Part shown: positions 8,505 through 17,104 of the stretch, in pieces
Position numbering within the stretch: position 1 is the stretch's first letter
Layout of the letters: the number at the start of each line of letters is the position of its first letter
Assembly: GCF_026041215.1 (NCBI RefSeq)
Contig: NZ_JAPEIQ010000033.1
Coordinates: forward strand, 62,001 to 126,000
Direction: 5' to 3'
Origin: Hoyosella sp. YIM 151337
GTDB taxonomy: Bacteria > Actinomycetota > Actinomycetes > Mycobacteriales > Mycobacteriaceae
DNA: 64,000 bases
Notes under the pieces: generated by a model
Databases searched by the model: none
Told to the model about the DNA's origin: nothing
Seen by the model: the letters and a program-made list of their open reading frames with translations, nothing else
Translations under genes and position numbers: made by a program

Positions 8505-9781
8505 GGAGCAGAATCTCCACCGACTCGCGCCCCGCTGAGCTCAGCGTCCTCGTCGCCGAGTGATCCGGACGTGCTGTCCACGGCAGATTCCGCAGGGTCC
8601 GGTTCGGGAGGTGACTGGTCAGCGTCAGCGTTCTCCTCCGCACAGCGCGTATCGATGACCTCGTCGACGTAACGCACCGCTACGGCGACCACCGCTGCGA
8701 CAGGCACTGCGAGGAACGCGCCGATAACACCGAAAAGCGAACCGCCAGCCGTCACAGACAGCAGCACAACGACCGGGTGAAGGTTCATGCTTCTGCTCTG
8801 AAGCACGGGCTGCAGTATGTTGCTCTCGAGTTGCTGAACCAGAATGATGATGCCCAGCACGATCAGCGCTGTCGTAAACCCATTCGCCACGAGCGCGACG
8901 AGGACAGCGAGCGCGCCCGCCACAAAAGCACCCACGATGGGCACAAAGCCGGCGATAAACGTGATAACAGCCAGCGCACCTGCGAGCGGCACGCCGAGAA
9001 CGACAAGACCGAGGCCGATAAACACGGCGTCAACGAAGCTAACGATCGCTTGAGTCCGGATGAAGCCGCTCAGCGTGCGCCACTGTCGGCGCAGCACCTC
9101 CTCGACATGCAACGCACCAGGAGAGCCCGTGGAACGGTGCAGCCACGGCAGGAAATTCGGCCCGTCTTTAATGAAGAAGAACGTGAGAACCAGCGCCAGC
9201 GCGAGCGTGATGATGACCGAGGTTGCAGCGCTCACGCCAGTAAATACACCCGAAGCGATAGTTGTTGCACTTTGCTGAATGTGCGTAACGATTGCGTTTG
9301 TGTAATCCGCGAACTGTTCCTCAGCAATATTCAGCGGCGGTCCCTGCGCCCACTGCTGCAAAGTGCGGATACCGGCAGTTGCTTGGTTCGCGAGCTCAGG
9401 CATTTGCGCCACCACCGACGGAACAATCAGCGCAATCACACCGCCAAAGCCGCCAATCGCCGCCACCAAAGTGAGCAGCGCCGCGAGCGAACCGGGCACC
9501 CGCCACGTCCGCAACTGCCGCGTTATCGGCCACAAGACAGTCGAAATGATGATTGCGAGCGCTACGGGCAGCACAATCACCCAGAACTCACCAATAACCC
9601 AGCCAATGACCCATGCTGCGGCAGCGATCAGGATGAGCCGCAAGCTCCACGTCGCAAGCCAGGCGCCGCCGCGCCCAATCAGAGTGCCACGGTGCACGGC
9701 AGGGCGCCGGTTGCCTGCTGTGGGGTTGCCTGCACCGTCAGCGCCTGGAGTGGGGCTAGGTGCTTCGCTCTGTACAGTCAC
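8501..9781 (-). CDS. AI-2E family transporter (TqsA/PerM-like permease)
   Basis: This 426-residue polytopic protein has about eight predicted membrane helices. They include VIGWVIGEFWVIVLPVALAI, ITLALALVLTFFFIKDGPNF, FVDAVFIGLGLVVLGVPLAG and the family's typical FIAGFVPIVGAFVAGALAV. NILQPVLQSRSMNLHPVVVL is also characteristic of AI-2E/PerM proteins. The C-terminal 50 residues are acidic and presumably cytoplasmic. Family members export various small molecules or act as Na+/H+ antiporters, so the substrate cannot be read from sequence. The start is GTG 9781. It is convergent with sbcC, and the two genes overlap by 4 bases. Confidence 0.88.
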   Translation of the reverse strand: MTVQSEAPSPTPGADGAGNPTAGNRRPAVHRGTLIGRGGAWLATWSLRLILIAAAAWVIGWVIGEFWVIVLPVALAIIISTVLWPITRQLRTWRVPGSLAALLTLVAAIGGFGGVIALIVPSVVAQMPELANQATAGIRTLQQWAQGPPLNIAEEQFADYTNAIVTHIQQSATTIASGVFTGVSAATSVIITLALALVLTFFFIKDGPNFLPWLHRSTGSPGALHVEEVLRRQWRTLSGFIRTQAIVSFVDAVFIGLGLVVLGVPLAGALAVITFIAGFVPIVGAFVAGALAVLVALVANGFTTALIVLGIIILVQQLESNILQPVLQSRSMNLHPVVVLLSVTAGGSLFGVIGAFLAVPVAAVVAVAVRYVDEVIDTRCAEENADADQSPPEPDPAESAVDSTSGSLGDEDAELSGARVGGDSAP

Positions 9782-9999
9782 AATGCTGCTCCGTCATCGA
9801 AATTGAAGACCACACCGAATAGTCGCACCAGGCCACGGAAGATGCGCGCAAATGTGAGCAAGGCGTCACCTGCGGAAAGATAATTCCATGTTGTTATTTA
9901 GGAAGAAGTCGCCGAGAAACCATCGCTTTGCCGTGAATGTCTGGCTAGGCTCAATCGTGGGCAGGCAGTGAAGTGGAGCACACATTGGGAGTGATGAAC

Positions 10000-10449
10000 A
10001 TGCGACGTCTTGCCGGAATCAGCGCGATTGTTCTTGCCAGTGCATTGGTGGTGAGCTGTGGCGACGACACAACAGATTTGGATCCCACTGAAGACACCCC
10101 CGCGGTCGAAATACCGGAACCAATGCCGCAAGACCCACAATTGACCGAAACCGTCGCGCCTGACGAAGACGACGATGAAGCTGACGATGTCGCCGCATCG
10201 GTGCGCGTGGAGAACTTTGCGTTCGACCCGCCATCGATCACTGTGAGCGTGGGCGACACCGTTGAATGGGTATTCGCAGACGGGCCGGTGGACCACGACG
10301 TAACAGGACAGAACGGCGCGCCGGAAGACTTCCAGAGCCCCGTGCTCTCTGAGGACACGTGGACCTACACGTTCACCGAGGCCGGCGAGTATGACTACAT
10401 TTGCTCGCTGCATCCCAACATGACCGGAACAGTCGTCGTCGAGGAGTGA
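10000..10449 (+). CDS. Cupredoxin-domain lipoprotein
   Basis: This is a small secreted copper protein anchored as a lipoprotein. The N-terminus MRRLAGISAIVLASALVVSC has a basic n-region, a hydrophobic core and a lipobox VVSC. An acidic linker of about 45 residues rich in Asp, Glu and Pro follows. The C-terminal 85 residues form a plastocyanin-like domain with candidate type-1 copper ligands His in GPVDHDVTG and Cys, His and Met in ICSLHPNMTG. Two in-frame ATGs exist (9994 and 10000). GGGAG at 9987-9991 is better spaced for 10000. Its redox partner is unknown. Confidence 0.85.
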   Translation: MRRLAGISAIVLASALVVSCGDDTTDLDPTEDTPAVEIPEPMPQDPQLTETVAPDEDDDEADDVAASVRVENFAFDPPSITVSVGDTVEWVFADGPVDHDVTGQNGAPEDFQSPVLSEDTWTYTFTEAGEYDYICSLHPNMTGTVVVEE

Positions 10450-10462
10450 ACTGAACACACTG

Positions 10463-10503
10463 TCCGCTCCGGCGCGAAACCCACGGGGACGTGCCGGAGT
10501 GGA
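10463..10503 (+). terminator. Hairpin after the cupredoxin gene
   Basis: TCCGCTCCGGC (10463-10473) pairs with GCCGGAGTGGA (10493-10503), an 11-bp stem with one G-U and a 19-base loop, 14 bases after the stop codon. No T-tract follows, so termination is only plausible. Confidence 0.4.
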
Positions 10504-10523
10504 TAGTTGTGTAGGTAAGTCCG

Positions 10524-10529
10524 TACACT
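10524..10529 (+). promoter_or_regulatory. Probable -10 box of ychF
   Basis: TACACT sits 9 bases upstream of the ychF GTG and no ribosome-binding site lies between. This suggests a leaderless or nearly leaderless mRNA. Confidence 0.4.
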
Positions 10530-10538
10530 TAGCTACCC

Positions 10539-11618
10539 GTGAGCCTAACCCTCGGTATTGTCGGTCTGCCGAACGTCGGTAAGTCCACGTTGTTCAACGC
10601 ATTGACGAAGAACGACGTGGTCGCCGCGAACTATCCCTTCGCCACTATCGAACCCAACGTCGGCGTGGTTGAACTGCCGGATCCGCGGCTCGACAAACTT
10701 GCGGAAATCTTCGGCTCGCAGCGCATTCTTCCTGCAACGGTGTCGTTTGTCGACATCGCGGGCATCGTGAAAGGCGCGAGCGAAGGTGCCGGACTGGGCA
10801 ACAAATTCCTCGCGAACATCCGCGAAGCCGACGCGATCTGCCAGGTCGTACGGGTCTTCACCGACGGTGACGTCGTGCATGTCGACGGGCGTGTCGATCC
10901 GATGTCCGACATCGAGGTTATCGAGACCGAGCTGATCCTCGCGGACCTGCAAACCCTGGAGAAAGCCGTACCTCGCCTCGACAAGGAAGCAAAGAACAAT
11001 AAGGAGAGGCGCCCGCTCGCTGAGGCTGCGAAACAGGCGCAAGAGATTCTCGACAGCGGCAAAACTCTCTTCTCCCAAAATAACCAGATCGACTTCGCGT
11101 CACTGAAGGAACTGCACCTTCTCACCACGAAGCCGTTCCTGTATGTCTTCAACTCCGACGAAGGCGTGCTCACCGACGAGGACCGCAAGAACGAGTTGCG
11201 CGCCGCGGTTGCTCCCGCCGACGCGGTGTTCCTCGACGCGAAAGTCGAAGCGGACCTGCAGGAACTCGATGACGAATCGGCGCTGGAACTGCTGGAGACG
11301 ATTGGGCAGACGGAGCCGGGGCTGTACTCCCTTGCGCGGGCCGGTTTCCACACCCTCGGGTTGCAGACGTATCTGACCGCGGGGCCGAAAGAAGCGCGCG
11401 CCTGGACGATCAAGAAGGGCGACACCGCACCGAAAGCCGCAGGAGTCATCCACACCGATTTCGAGCGCGGCTTCATCAAGGCGGAAGTCGTGTCATACGA
11501 CGACCTCGTCGCGGCTGGATCGATGGCTGCAGCCAAGTCAGCCGGAAAGGTCCGCCTCGAGGGCAAGGATTACGTGATGGTTGACGGCGACGTCGTCGAG
11601 TTCAAGTTCAACGTTTGA
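10539..11618 (+). CDS. ychF: Redox-regulated ATPase YchF (Obg family)
   Basis: YchF/OLA1 is a universal Obg-family P-loop protein that prefers ATP over GTP and binds ribosomes. It is linked to stress and redox responses. The 359-residue product has G1 [14 protein letters not shown], the switch I region [16 protein letters not shown]3 [19 protein letters not shown] and YVFNSDE in place of the classic NKxD. The C-terminal TGS domain includes [20 protein letters not shown]. It starts at GTG 10539, and the full family length is present. In M. tuberculosis the equivalent gene is Rv1112, again close to ispH. Confidence 0.96.
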   Translation: MSLTLGIVGLPNVGKSTLFNALTKNDVVAANYPFATIEPNVGVVELPDPRLDKLAEIFGSQRILPATVSFVDIAGIVKGASEGAGLGNKFLANIREADAICQVVRVFTDGDVVHVDGRVDPMSDIEVIETELILADLQTLEKAVPRLDKEAKNNKERRPLAEAAKQAQEILDSGKTLFSQNNQIDFASLKELHLLTTKPFLYVFNSDEGVLTDEDRKNELRAAVAPADAVFLDAKVEADLQELDDESALELLETIGQTEPGLYSLARAGFHTLGLQTYLTAGPKEARAWTIKKGDTAPKAAGVIHTDFERGFIKAEVVSYDDLVAAGSMAAAKSAGKVRLEGKDYVMVDGDVVEFKFNV

Positions 11619-11652
11619 CCTCCATCGCGTGCGCCCGGCCCCGTGCCGCCGA

Positions 11653-11658
11653 TACGCT
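11653..11658 (+). promoter_or_regulatory. Probable -10 box of the PPOX gene
   Basis: TACGCT lies six bases before ATG 11665, again the leaderless spacing seen at several other genes in the window. Confidence 0.42.
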
Positions 11659-11664
11659 GGGGCC

Positions 11665-12090
11665 ATGCCGCTCTCTCGGGAAGAACGTGAGCATTTTCTT
11701 GCGCAGCCGCATGTCGCGGCATTAGCTGTGGAGCGCGGGCCCGATCACGGCCCGCTCGTCGTGCCGATCTGGTACGGCTACGAGCCGGGCGGTGACGTCT
11801 GGATCGACACGGAGACGGAGTCGTTGAAGGCGAGGAGGATTCGCGCCGCAGGCCGCTTTTCGCTCATGGTTGATCGGGTGGAACCGACTCCCCGCTACGT
11901 TTCGGTGGCGGGCCCCGTAAGCGCTGTTGAGCCGTTGACCAGCGATATGCACCGCGCGATGGCTGCCCGCTATCTCGCCGGCCCCGAACTCGACGCGTAC
12001 TGCGAATGGTTCGAAGCGTCGCTGGGGGATTCGGTGCGCATCAGTATGCGTCCGGGGTCGTGGTTTTCCGCTGATCTTGGCCTCAGCTGA
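11665..12090 (+). CDS. Pyridoxamine 5'-phosphate oxidase-fold (flavin/F420-binding) protein
   Basis: This 141-residue single-domain protein has the split-barrel PPOX fold used by F420- or FMN-dependent reductases and by haem-binding relatives. Visible family features are REEREHFLAQPHVAALAVE, then GPLVVPIWYGYEPGGDVWI, then ETESLKARRIRAAGRFSLMV and VEPTPRYVSVAGPV. The lysine/arginine patch after ETES is where many members bind cofactor phosphate. The organism encodes fbiC, so F420 is available, but the cofactor cannot be assigned from sequence alone. The start at ATG 11665 replaces a longer frame that runs back into ychF. Confidence 0.78.
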   Translation: MPLSREEREHFLAQPHVAALAVERGPDHGPLVVPIWYGYEPGGDVWIDTETESLKARRIRAAGRFSLMVDRVEPTPRYVSVAGPVSAVEPLTSDMHRAMAARYLAGPELDAYCEWFEASLGDSVRISMRPGSWFSADLGLS

Positions 12091-12109
12091 GCACTCGAGC
12101 GGCACACCG

Positions 12110-13132
12110 ATGGCGTCGTGGATCATGCACGTGGATCTTGACCAGTTTCTCGCAGCAGTCGAGAAACGCCGTGATCCTGCACTGCGTGCGATCCCCGTGA
12201 TCGTTGGCGGGGAAGGTGATCCCAGTCGGCCGCGGCAAGTTGTGGCCTGCGCTTCATACGAAGCTCGCGCTCACGGTGTGCACGCCGGGATGCCACTGCG
12301 AACGGCGCAGCGAAAGTGTCCAGAGGCCGTGTTTCTGCCGTCGGACACCGCCACGTACGAGGAAGCGTCAGCGGAAGTGATGAACACGATCCGTGCCCTC
12401 GACCTGCCGGTGGAGGTTCTGGGCTGGGACGAGGCGTTCGTCGGTGCAGACACGGAGGATCCGTTCGCGACTGCTGGCCGGGTGCGCGAGGCAATAATGG
12501 CGAACACCAGTCTGTCCTCATCGATTGGCATCGGCGACAACAAGTTGCGGGCCAAACTTGCGACCGGCTTCGCGAAGCCAGCAGGGGTCTTCCAATTGAC
12601 GGCCGAGAACTGGATGCCGGTGATGGGTGACCGCCCGACTGAGGCACTCTGGGGCATCGGACGTAAAACGGCGCAAAAGCTCGCGGACCTCGGGCTCACC
12701 ACCGTCGGTGCGCTCGCTGCGGCGGACCGGTGGGAACTTGCGGAACGTTTTGGCCCGACCACAGGCCCCTGGCTGGTTGCGCTCGGACGCGGCCTGGGAG
12801 GCAGAGAGATCATCACTGTGCCGCCACCGGCTCGTTCACACAGCCAGTCGCGCACCTACCCGCATGACCTGACCGACCTTGCGGATATCGAGTTACGTAC
12901 CAGCGAACTGGCACGCGGCGCGGCAGCGGAGGCACTCGGCGAGGACCGCGCGATTATCAGAGTGGCGGTGACTGTGCGTACGTCGACCTTCTACACCAGA
13001 ACACACGCGAGGAAGCTGCCGCAGCCAACACGCGATCCAGCCGAGGTGGAGAGAGCTGCGCTCGAGATTTTGAAACTCTTCCCCCTCGATCGACCCATCC
13101 GGTTGCTCGGGGTGCGGGCTGAGATGGAGTGA
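12110..13132 (+). CDS. dinB2: Y-family DNA polymerase IV, DinB2 type with Leu14 steric gate
   Basis: This is a translesion DNA polymerase. The first catalytic motif reads HVDLDQFLAAVE, giving metal-binding Asp9 and Leu14 at the steric-gate position, where E. coli DinB has Phe. The second reads LGWDEAFVGA, with Asp107 and Glu108. M. smegmatis DinB2, with the same Leu14 and WGWDEA signature, incorporates ribonucleotides efficiently. The palm, fingers (SYEARAHGVHAGMPL), thumb (LWGIGRKTAQKLADLGL) and little-finger domain are all present in 340 residues. ATG 12110 is chosen over the upstream TTG 12077 because it gives a family-sized N-terminus. No beta-clamp motif is obvious at the C-terminus and no LexA box is seen upstream. 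Confidence 0.9.
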   Translation: MASWIMHVDLDQFLAAVEKRRDPALRAIPVIVGGEGDPSRPRQVVACASYEARAHGVHAGMPLRTAQRKCPEAVFLPSDTATYEEASAEVMNTIRALDLPVEVLGWDEAFVGADTEDPFATAGRVREAIMANTSLSSSIGIGDNKLRAKLATGFAKPAGVFQLTAENWMPVMGDRPTEALWGIGRKTAQKLADLGLTTVGALAAADRWELAERFGPTTGPWLVALGRGLGGREIITVPPPARSHSQSRTYPHDLTDLADIELRTSELARGAAAEALGEDRAIIRVAVTVRTSTFYTRTHARKLPQPTRDPAEVERAALEILKLFPLDRPIRLLGVRAEME

Positions 13133-13270
13133 CCTAAGTTCGGGGTCGCTTCCGGGAAGAACCTGATGCGCCGGACTGGTGCCGGTCAGTACCGTCAATG
13201 GCAATAAGGGGTTCGCATCCGCGGCCCCGGACGGACGTGGACGACCGAGTCCCACGGGAGGGAGATTTCG

Positions 13271-13489
13271 ATGGCTCAGCTGACTCGAGCTCGGGAAGGC
13301 CGCTGGATTGGCGGTGTGTGCGCTGGAATCGCGCGTCACTTCGGGTGGGACCCGAATATTGTGCGGCTGGTTTTTGTGCTCTCGGTTTTGCTGCCGGGGC
13401 CGCAGTTCCTGATTTACATCGTGATGTGGATTTTCATTCCCGCTGAGCCAGAGGGGTTTAACCAGTTTGATCAGGGGTGGCGGGCGTAG
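13271..13489 (+). CDS. PspC domain-containing small membrane protein
   Basis: This 72-residue protein consists almost entirely of a PspC domain. It shows REGRWIGGVCAGIARHFGWD, then the hydrophobic helix IVRLVFVLSVLLPGPQFLIY and IVMWIFIPAEP. PspC domains sense or transmit envelope stress in the phage-shock response, and short stand-alone versions are common in actinobacteria without a defined partner. ATG 13271 is preceded by GGGAGGGAG at good spacing. No pspA is nearby. A T-tract terminator follows at 13561. Confidence 0.86.
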   Translation: MAQLTRAREGRWIGGVCAGIARHFGWDPNIVRLVFVLSVLLPGPQFLIYIVMWIFIPAEPEGFNQFDQGWRA

Positions 13490-13560
13490 CGGACGACGGT
13501 CGGCCTAGAGTCGGTCGCGTCTGTGAAGTGGCTGAGAAAGCCAGCGAAAGCGAGATCGTT

Positions 13561-13608
13561 TGCACGGGAATGCGTAATGTCGTGACTGCGCCCCCGTGCA
13601 GGCTTTTT
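13561..13608 (+). terminator. Rho-independent terminator downstream of the PspC gene
   Basis: TGCACGGG (13561-13568) pairs with CCCGTGCA (13593-13600), followed by GGC and a run of six T (13603-13608). An alternative 10-bp stem joins CGCCCCCGTG (13589-13598) to CACGGGGGCG (13629-13638), which could serve the convergent sirtuin gene. Confidence 0.55.
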
Positions 13609-13648
13609 TCACTCCTTGGTTCATGCGACACGGGGGCGTCCATAATTT

Positions 13649-14410
13649 CTAGGTCACGTGCATGTCGGCCAGGCGCGGTAGCGCAGATGCGGCGGGGATT
13701 CTGAGGCAGGCGGTGCACTGCGTTGATAGCGGTGTTTCCTCGGTGTTGACTTCGACGATCGGAATGCCTCGGTCCTGTGCGATCCGGGGGAGTCCAGCGG
13801 CTGGATACACAAGACTTGACGTGCCCACGACGAGCAGTAGATCGCAGTCTTGAACCGCACGTACCGACGCCTCCCAGGGGGAGTTCGGGAGCATTTCGCC
13901 GAACCAGACCACACCTGGCCGCACTGGACCGGCGCACTCGTCGCAGGCAGGTGGTTTCCGTGGTGTGTCGTGTGGCGGGGTGTCATCGACCGGCTGCGTG
14001 TAGGGACGGGAGCAGCGCGAACAGCGGAACGCGAACAGGCTTCCGTGCAGATGGTGAACGCGAGAACTTCCTCCGCGTTCATGCAGGTCATCGATGTTCT
14101 GTGTGACCACGGTGACACTGGCGGTGGTTTCCCACCCGCCGAGTGCCTTATGGCCCGCATTCGGCTCCGTTTGCCGGACGAGATGGTGGCGCCACATATA
14201 CCACGACCACACGAGCGCGGGGTCGCGTTCCCACGCCTCTGGGGTGGCGAGGGCTGTCGCGTCGTACCGCGCCCACAGTCCGGTCTGCGCGTCACGAAAC
14301 GTCGGTACGCCGCTTTCAGCGGACATGCCGGCACCGGTAAGCACGGTGACACGTTGCGCCTCGCTCGCGAGGGTGAGTACCGACGTGGGAATCGCGGGTG
14401 TGTTCGTCAT
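13649..14410 (-). CDS. cobB: NAD-dependent protein deacylase (sirtuin)
   Basis: Sirtuins remove acyl groups from lysines using NAD+. The 253-residue product has the NAD-binding GAGMSAESGVPTFRD, TQNIDDLH, catalytic His122 in HLHGSL, and two zinc CxxC pairs (Cys130/Cys133 and Cys156/Cys159). GTSSLVYPAAGLP and EVNTEET complete the Rossmann part. Tyr71 and Arg74 in the YMWR segment match the YxxR motif of class III sirtuins that prefer succinyl and other acidic acyl groups. ATG 14410 is preferred because the frame upstream lacks family similarity. It is divergent from pimE. Confidence 0.93.
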   Translation of the reverse strand: MTNTPAIPTSVLTLASEAQRVTVLTGAGMSAESGVPTFRDAQTGLWARYDATALATPEAWERDPALVWSWYMWRHHLVRQTEPNAGHKALGGWETTASVTVVTQNIDDLHERGGSSRVHHLHGSLFAFRCSRCSRPYTQPVDDTPPHDTPRKPPACDECAGPVRPGVVWFGEMLPNSPWEASVRAVQDCDLLLVVGTSSLVYPAAGLPRIAQDRGIPIVEVNTEETPLSTQCTACLRIPAASALPRLADMHVT

Positions 14411-14600
14411 CCACTCCTGCCGATCATCGAGCCTGCATCCGGTTTGCGATATAAGCGGCATTTGTTCGCTTCATTAAGTGTGGGCTGCGTGACGTCGCCT
14501 ACTGCATACTGCCGCGTGATTTGTTTCTCGGCTACCGTGGTCGGACGATGAGGCAGAGCAGTCGGGGTGCTTCAGCATGATGACGAACAGGTAGCGGAGA

Positions 14601-15830
14601 GTGTCGGAAACCAAAACGCTGTGGCCTCGTGTTCTGCGATGGGCCCCTCTCCTTCTCACAGTCGCGGTGCTTGCCCGTCTCGCATGGACGCTGCTTGTGC
14701 CCAATGCCACGAACTTCCTCGACTTACATGTTTACGTCGATGGCGCAGCACAACTCCGGGATGGAGACCTCTATTCCTTCCGGTATTCGGAGAACACCCC
14801 AGAGTTCCCGTTGCCATTTACCTATCCGCCCTTTGCCGCCTTAGTGTTTTATCCGCTCAGTCTGCTGTCTTTCGCTGTGCTGGCAATAGTGTGGCAATTG
14901 GGTATTGCGGGCGCACTCTACGCTGTCGTGCGTCTCTGCCAGCGCATGATCATTGGGCGAGGGCCGGCCGCGGACTGGGCGCGCGTGCGCGAAGCGATGC
15001 TATGGACGGCTGCGGGGCTGTGGACCGAGCCAGTCCGCACGACTCTCGACTATGGCCAGATCAATGTCTACCTCGTGCTATTGATCATGATCGCCGTCAC
15101 TAATCACCGCTGGTGGGTGAGTGGCGGTCTTGCTGGTATCGCGGCCGGTATCAAACTGACCCCAGCTATCGCTGGACTCTATTTCCTCGCTCGCCGCCGC
15201 TACAGCGCTGCCGCGTTTTCCGCGGTGGCGTTTGCCGCGACGCTCGGCGTCAGTTGGCTGCTGATTCGGGAGGAAACGAGGGAGTACTTCGCCTCGTATT
15301 TCGGGGACGCAGATCGCATCGGCCCGGTCGCATCGGTGTGGAACCAGTCGCTATTCGGCGCTGTGCACAGGTTTGAGGCCGAGGGTACGGCCGCGACCGT
15401 GACGTGGCTCATGCTGGTCGCGCTGTGTTGTGGGCTCGGGGTTGCGGCCTGGCGGCGGCTGGATCGGAGCGACGCGCTCGGCACGCTGATCGCGGTTCAG
15501 TTGTTAGGCCTGCTGATATCGCCGGTGTCGTGGTCACACCACTGGGTGTGGGCGCTGCCGCTTGTCATGTGGCTGGTTTATGGTCCTTTCCGGGAGCTGC
15601 GAGCCGCAAAGTATCTTGCCGTCTTCTGGAGCGTGGTGACACTTGCTGGTGTGCCCTGGCTGCTGAGTTTCGCGCAGCCGACCATCTGGTCGCGTGTGGA
15701 ACCGGCCGGATTGGCGTGGGTGGCGCTGGTGTACGTGGCTGGTGCGCTCGCTGTTTACGCTTTGATGATCTGCTGTGGGCGGCGCGTGCATCTACCGCGA
15801 GAGAGTAGCCGCGATACGGTTCGGGTGTGA
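14601..15830 (+). CDS. pimE: Polyprenol-phosphate-mannose alpha-1,2-mannosyltransferase PimE
   Basis: PimE (GT87, GT-C fold) adds an alpha-1,2-mannose to AcPIM4 on the periplasmic side, committing PIMs to the polar AcPIM5/6 branch. The 409-residue polytopic protein aligns from memory with mycobacterial PimE throughout. Matching segments are NFLDLHVYVDGA with the catalytic Asp (Asp41 here, Asp58 in mycobacteria), FTYPPFAALVFYPLSL, DYGQINVYLVLL, GIAAGIKLTPAIAGLYFL, SPVSWSHHWVWALPL and GVPWLLSFAQPTIW. The GTG at 14601 follows GGAGA closely. The last codons overlap the egtE start by 4 bases. In M. tuberculosis the homologue is Rv1159. Confidence 0.93.
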   Translation: MSETKTLWPRVLRWAPLLLTVAVLARLAWTLLVPNATNFLDLHVYVDGAAQLRDGDLYSFRYSENTPEFPLPFTYPPFAALVFYPLSLLSFAVLAIVWQLGIAGALYAVVRLCQRMIIGRGPAADWARVREAMLWTAAGLWTEPVRTTLDYGQINVYLVLLIMIAVTNHRWWVSGGLAGIAAGIKLTPAIAGLYFLARRRYSAAAFSAVAFAATLGVSWLLIREETREYFASYFGDADRIGPVASVWNQSLFGAVHRFEAEGTAATVTWLMLVALCCGLGVAAWRRLDRSDALGTLIAVQLLGLLISPVSWSHHWVWALPLVMWLVYGPFRELRAAKYLAVFWSVVTLAGVPWLLSFAQPTIWSRVEPAGLAWVALVYVAGALAVYALMICCGRRVHLPRESSRDTVRV

Positions 15831-16945
15831 CGAACTCGATCGCGCATCCGGAAGTCGGTGCAGAATTCAGGGCCCTGCGGTATGAGCCCGATGTTGTGCA
15901 TCTTGACTCCGCGGCGGCTGGGCGCGCGAGCCGGAATGTGGTGGCCCGCATGTCGGAGCATCTCGAACGCGAAGCTCGGGTGGGCGGGTATGTCGCGCAC
16001 GCAGAAGCCGCCGAGACTCTCGAGCGGGGGCGGGCGGCCGCCGCCGGGCTTCTCGGGTTCGCCCCGCACGAGGTTTTCTTCACGGAGAGCGCGCGATCTG
16101 CGCTCTTGGCGCTTGTGCATAACATGCCGGTTGAGGCTGGTTCGCCGGTGTGCGTTGCGCCCAGCGAGTTCGGTCCCAATCTCACGGTGTTCGCGTCATT
16201 CGGTTTACGGCCGATCCCACTGCCAGTTACCGACCGCGTGGGCCACCTGGATTATGAGGCCAGTGCCGAGGTGATAGCCCGGGAGCGGCCAGCGTTCGTG
16301 CACATCTGTGTGCATCCGTCACATCGCGGTCTTGTGCAGGATGTGGCCCGCCTGGGCGCTGTGTGTCGCGCTGCCGGTGTCCCGCTGATCGCGGACGCCG
16401 CACAGAGCTTCGCTCATATTCCGCCGGTGCTTGGTGCTGACGCGGTGTACGCGACGAGCCGAAAGTGGTTGTGCGGCCCGCGCGGCGTAGGAGTTGTCGG
16501 TGTGCGCAGCGGGCTTCTGCCTGCGAAGGAGCTGCTGCTCGAATCAGTTGAGGCGAACATCGCGGGCCGCGTCGGTTTCGCTGTGGCGCTGGCCGAGCAC
16601 CTGACGCTCGGCCCGGCCGCCGTTTATGAGCGGCTTGCAGCCATTGGTCAGGTGGCCCGTGCACGTCTCCACGGGGCTGGCGGGTGGTCGGTATCCGAAG
16701 AGGTGGAGGAACCGTGCGCGGTCACCACCTTGTTGCCGCCACACGGCTGGAGCGGTCGTGACGTTCAAGGATTCCGTGAGGCGCTCGCGGCGGGGACCGC
16801 AGCAAGCGCCCGAATCGTCACGACCTATCTGGGGCCCGAGCGCGCACCCTTGGAAGACGCGCCGGGCGCGCTGCGGATTAGTCCGCACCTCGACGTCACT
16901 GAACGCCACCTCGACGTGCTCGTTGCTGCTTTGGATTCTGCATAA
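15827..16945 (+). CDS. egtE: Ergothioneine biosynthesis PLP-dependent C-S lyase EgtE
   Basis: EgtE cleaves the hercynyl-cysteine sulfoxide to give ergothioneine. The 372-residue fold-type I PLP enzyme has HLDSAAAGRASRNVV near the N-terminus, DAAQSFAHIP carrying the PLP-pairing Asp, and ATSRKWLCGPRGVGVVGV with the Schiff-base Lys. This last motif is typical of EgtE-like and class V aminotransferase-like proteins. The other ergothioneine genes (egtA-D) are not in the window, so EgtE is detached from its pathway cluster. GTG 15827 overlaps the pimE stop, which suggests translational coupling. A class V desulfurase is the alternative, but less likely. Confidence 0.85.
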   Translation: MTNSIAHPEVGAEFRALRYEPDVVHLDSAAAGRASRNVVARMSEHLEREARVGGYVAHAEAAETLERGRAAAAGLLGFAPHEVFFTESARSALLALVHNMPVEAGSPVCVAPSEFGPNLTVFASFGLRPIPLPVTDRVGHLDYEASAEVIARERPAFVHICVHPSHRGLVQDVARLGAVCRAAGVPLIADAAQSFAHIPPVLGADAVYATSRKWLCGPRGVGVVGVRSGLLPAKELLLESVEANIAGRVGFAVALAEHLTLGPAAVYERLAAIGQVARARLHGAGGWSVSEEVEEPCAVTTLLPPHGWSGRDVQGFREALAAGTAASARIVTTYLGPERAPLEDAPGALRISPHLDVTERHLDVLVAALDSA

Positions 16946-16982
16946 CATTTGGGGGCGGCACCGTAAGGTACCGCCCCAAATG
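16946..16982. terminator. Bidirectional hairpin between egtE and metS
   Basis: CATTTGGGGGCGGCACC (16946-16962) pairs with GGTACCGCCCCAAATG (16967-16982) around a GTAA loop, with one mismatch and one bulge. It starts directly after the egtE TAA and serves convergent genes. The flanking A/T bases could act as a weak T-tract in either direction. Confidence 0.65.
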
Positions 16983-16993
16983 GGTGCTCAAAC

Positions 16994-17104
16994 TCAGTCG
17001 ATGTGTTCGTCCGGGTGTTTAGTGTGATGAACCAGGCTGATGATCAGCCCGCCCCAGACGATAGCGAGCGTGATGATCATCATGATGATCGCAGAGGTGC
17101 TCAT
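16994..17104 (-). CDS. metS: MetS-type small subunit of NSS amino-acid importer
   Basis: This 36-residue protein starts MSTSAIIMMIITLAIVWGG, giving one membrane helix followed by a short His/Asp/Glu-rich cytoplasmic tail. It matches the small subunit that accompanies NSS-family transporters in actinobacteria (MetS of the C. glutamicum methionine/alanine importer MetPS). Its ATG overlaps the TGA of metP as ATGA, so translation is coupled. The small size and exact coupling make the call solid; the transported amino acid is inferred from the family. Confidence 0.82.
   Translation of the reverse strand: MSTSAIIMMIITLAIVWGGLIISLVHHTKHPDEHID

Noticed and set aside
8777-9883. 368-codon open frame on the plus strand
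   Set aside because: It lies antisense to the AI-2E permease and has the same Arg/His-rich shadow composition without any recognisable domain.
10557-10580. PafBC-like TTGTCGGTC within the start of ychF
   Set aside because: It lies inside the coding region and no TAnnnT box follows at 8 bases.
12077-12109. TTG 12077 as the start of dinB2
   Set aside because: It overlaps the preceding gene and adds 11 residues not found in the family. ATG 12110 places Asp9 and Leu14 as in M. smegmatis DinB2.
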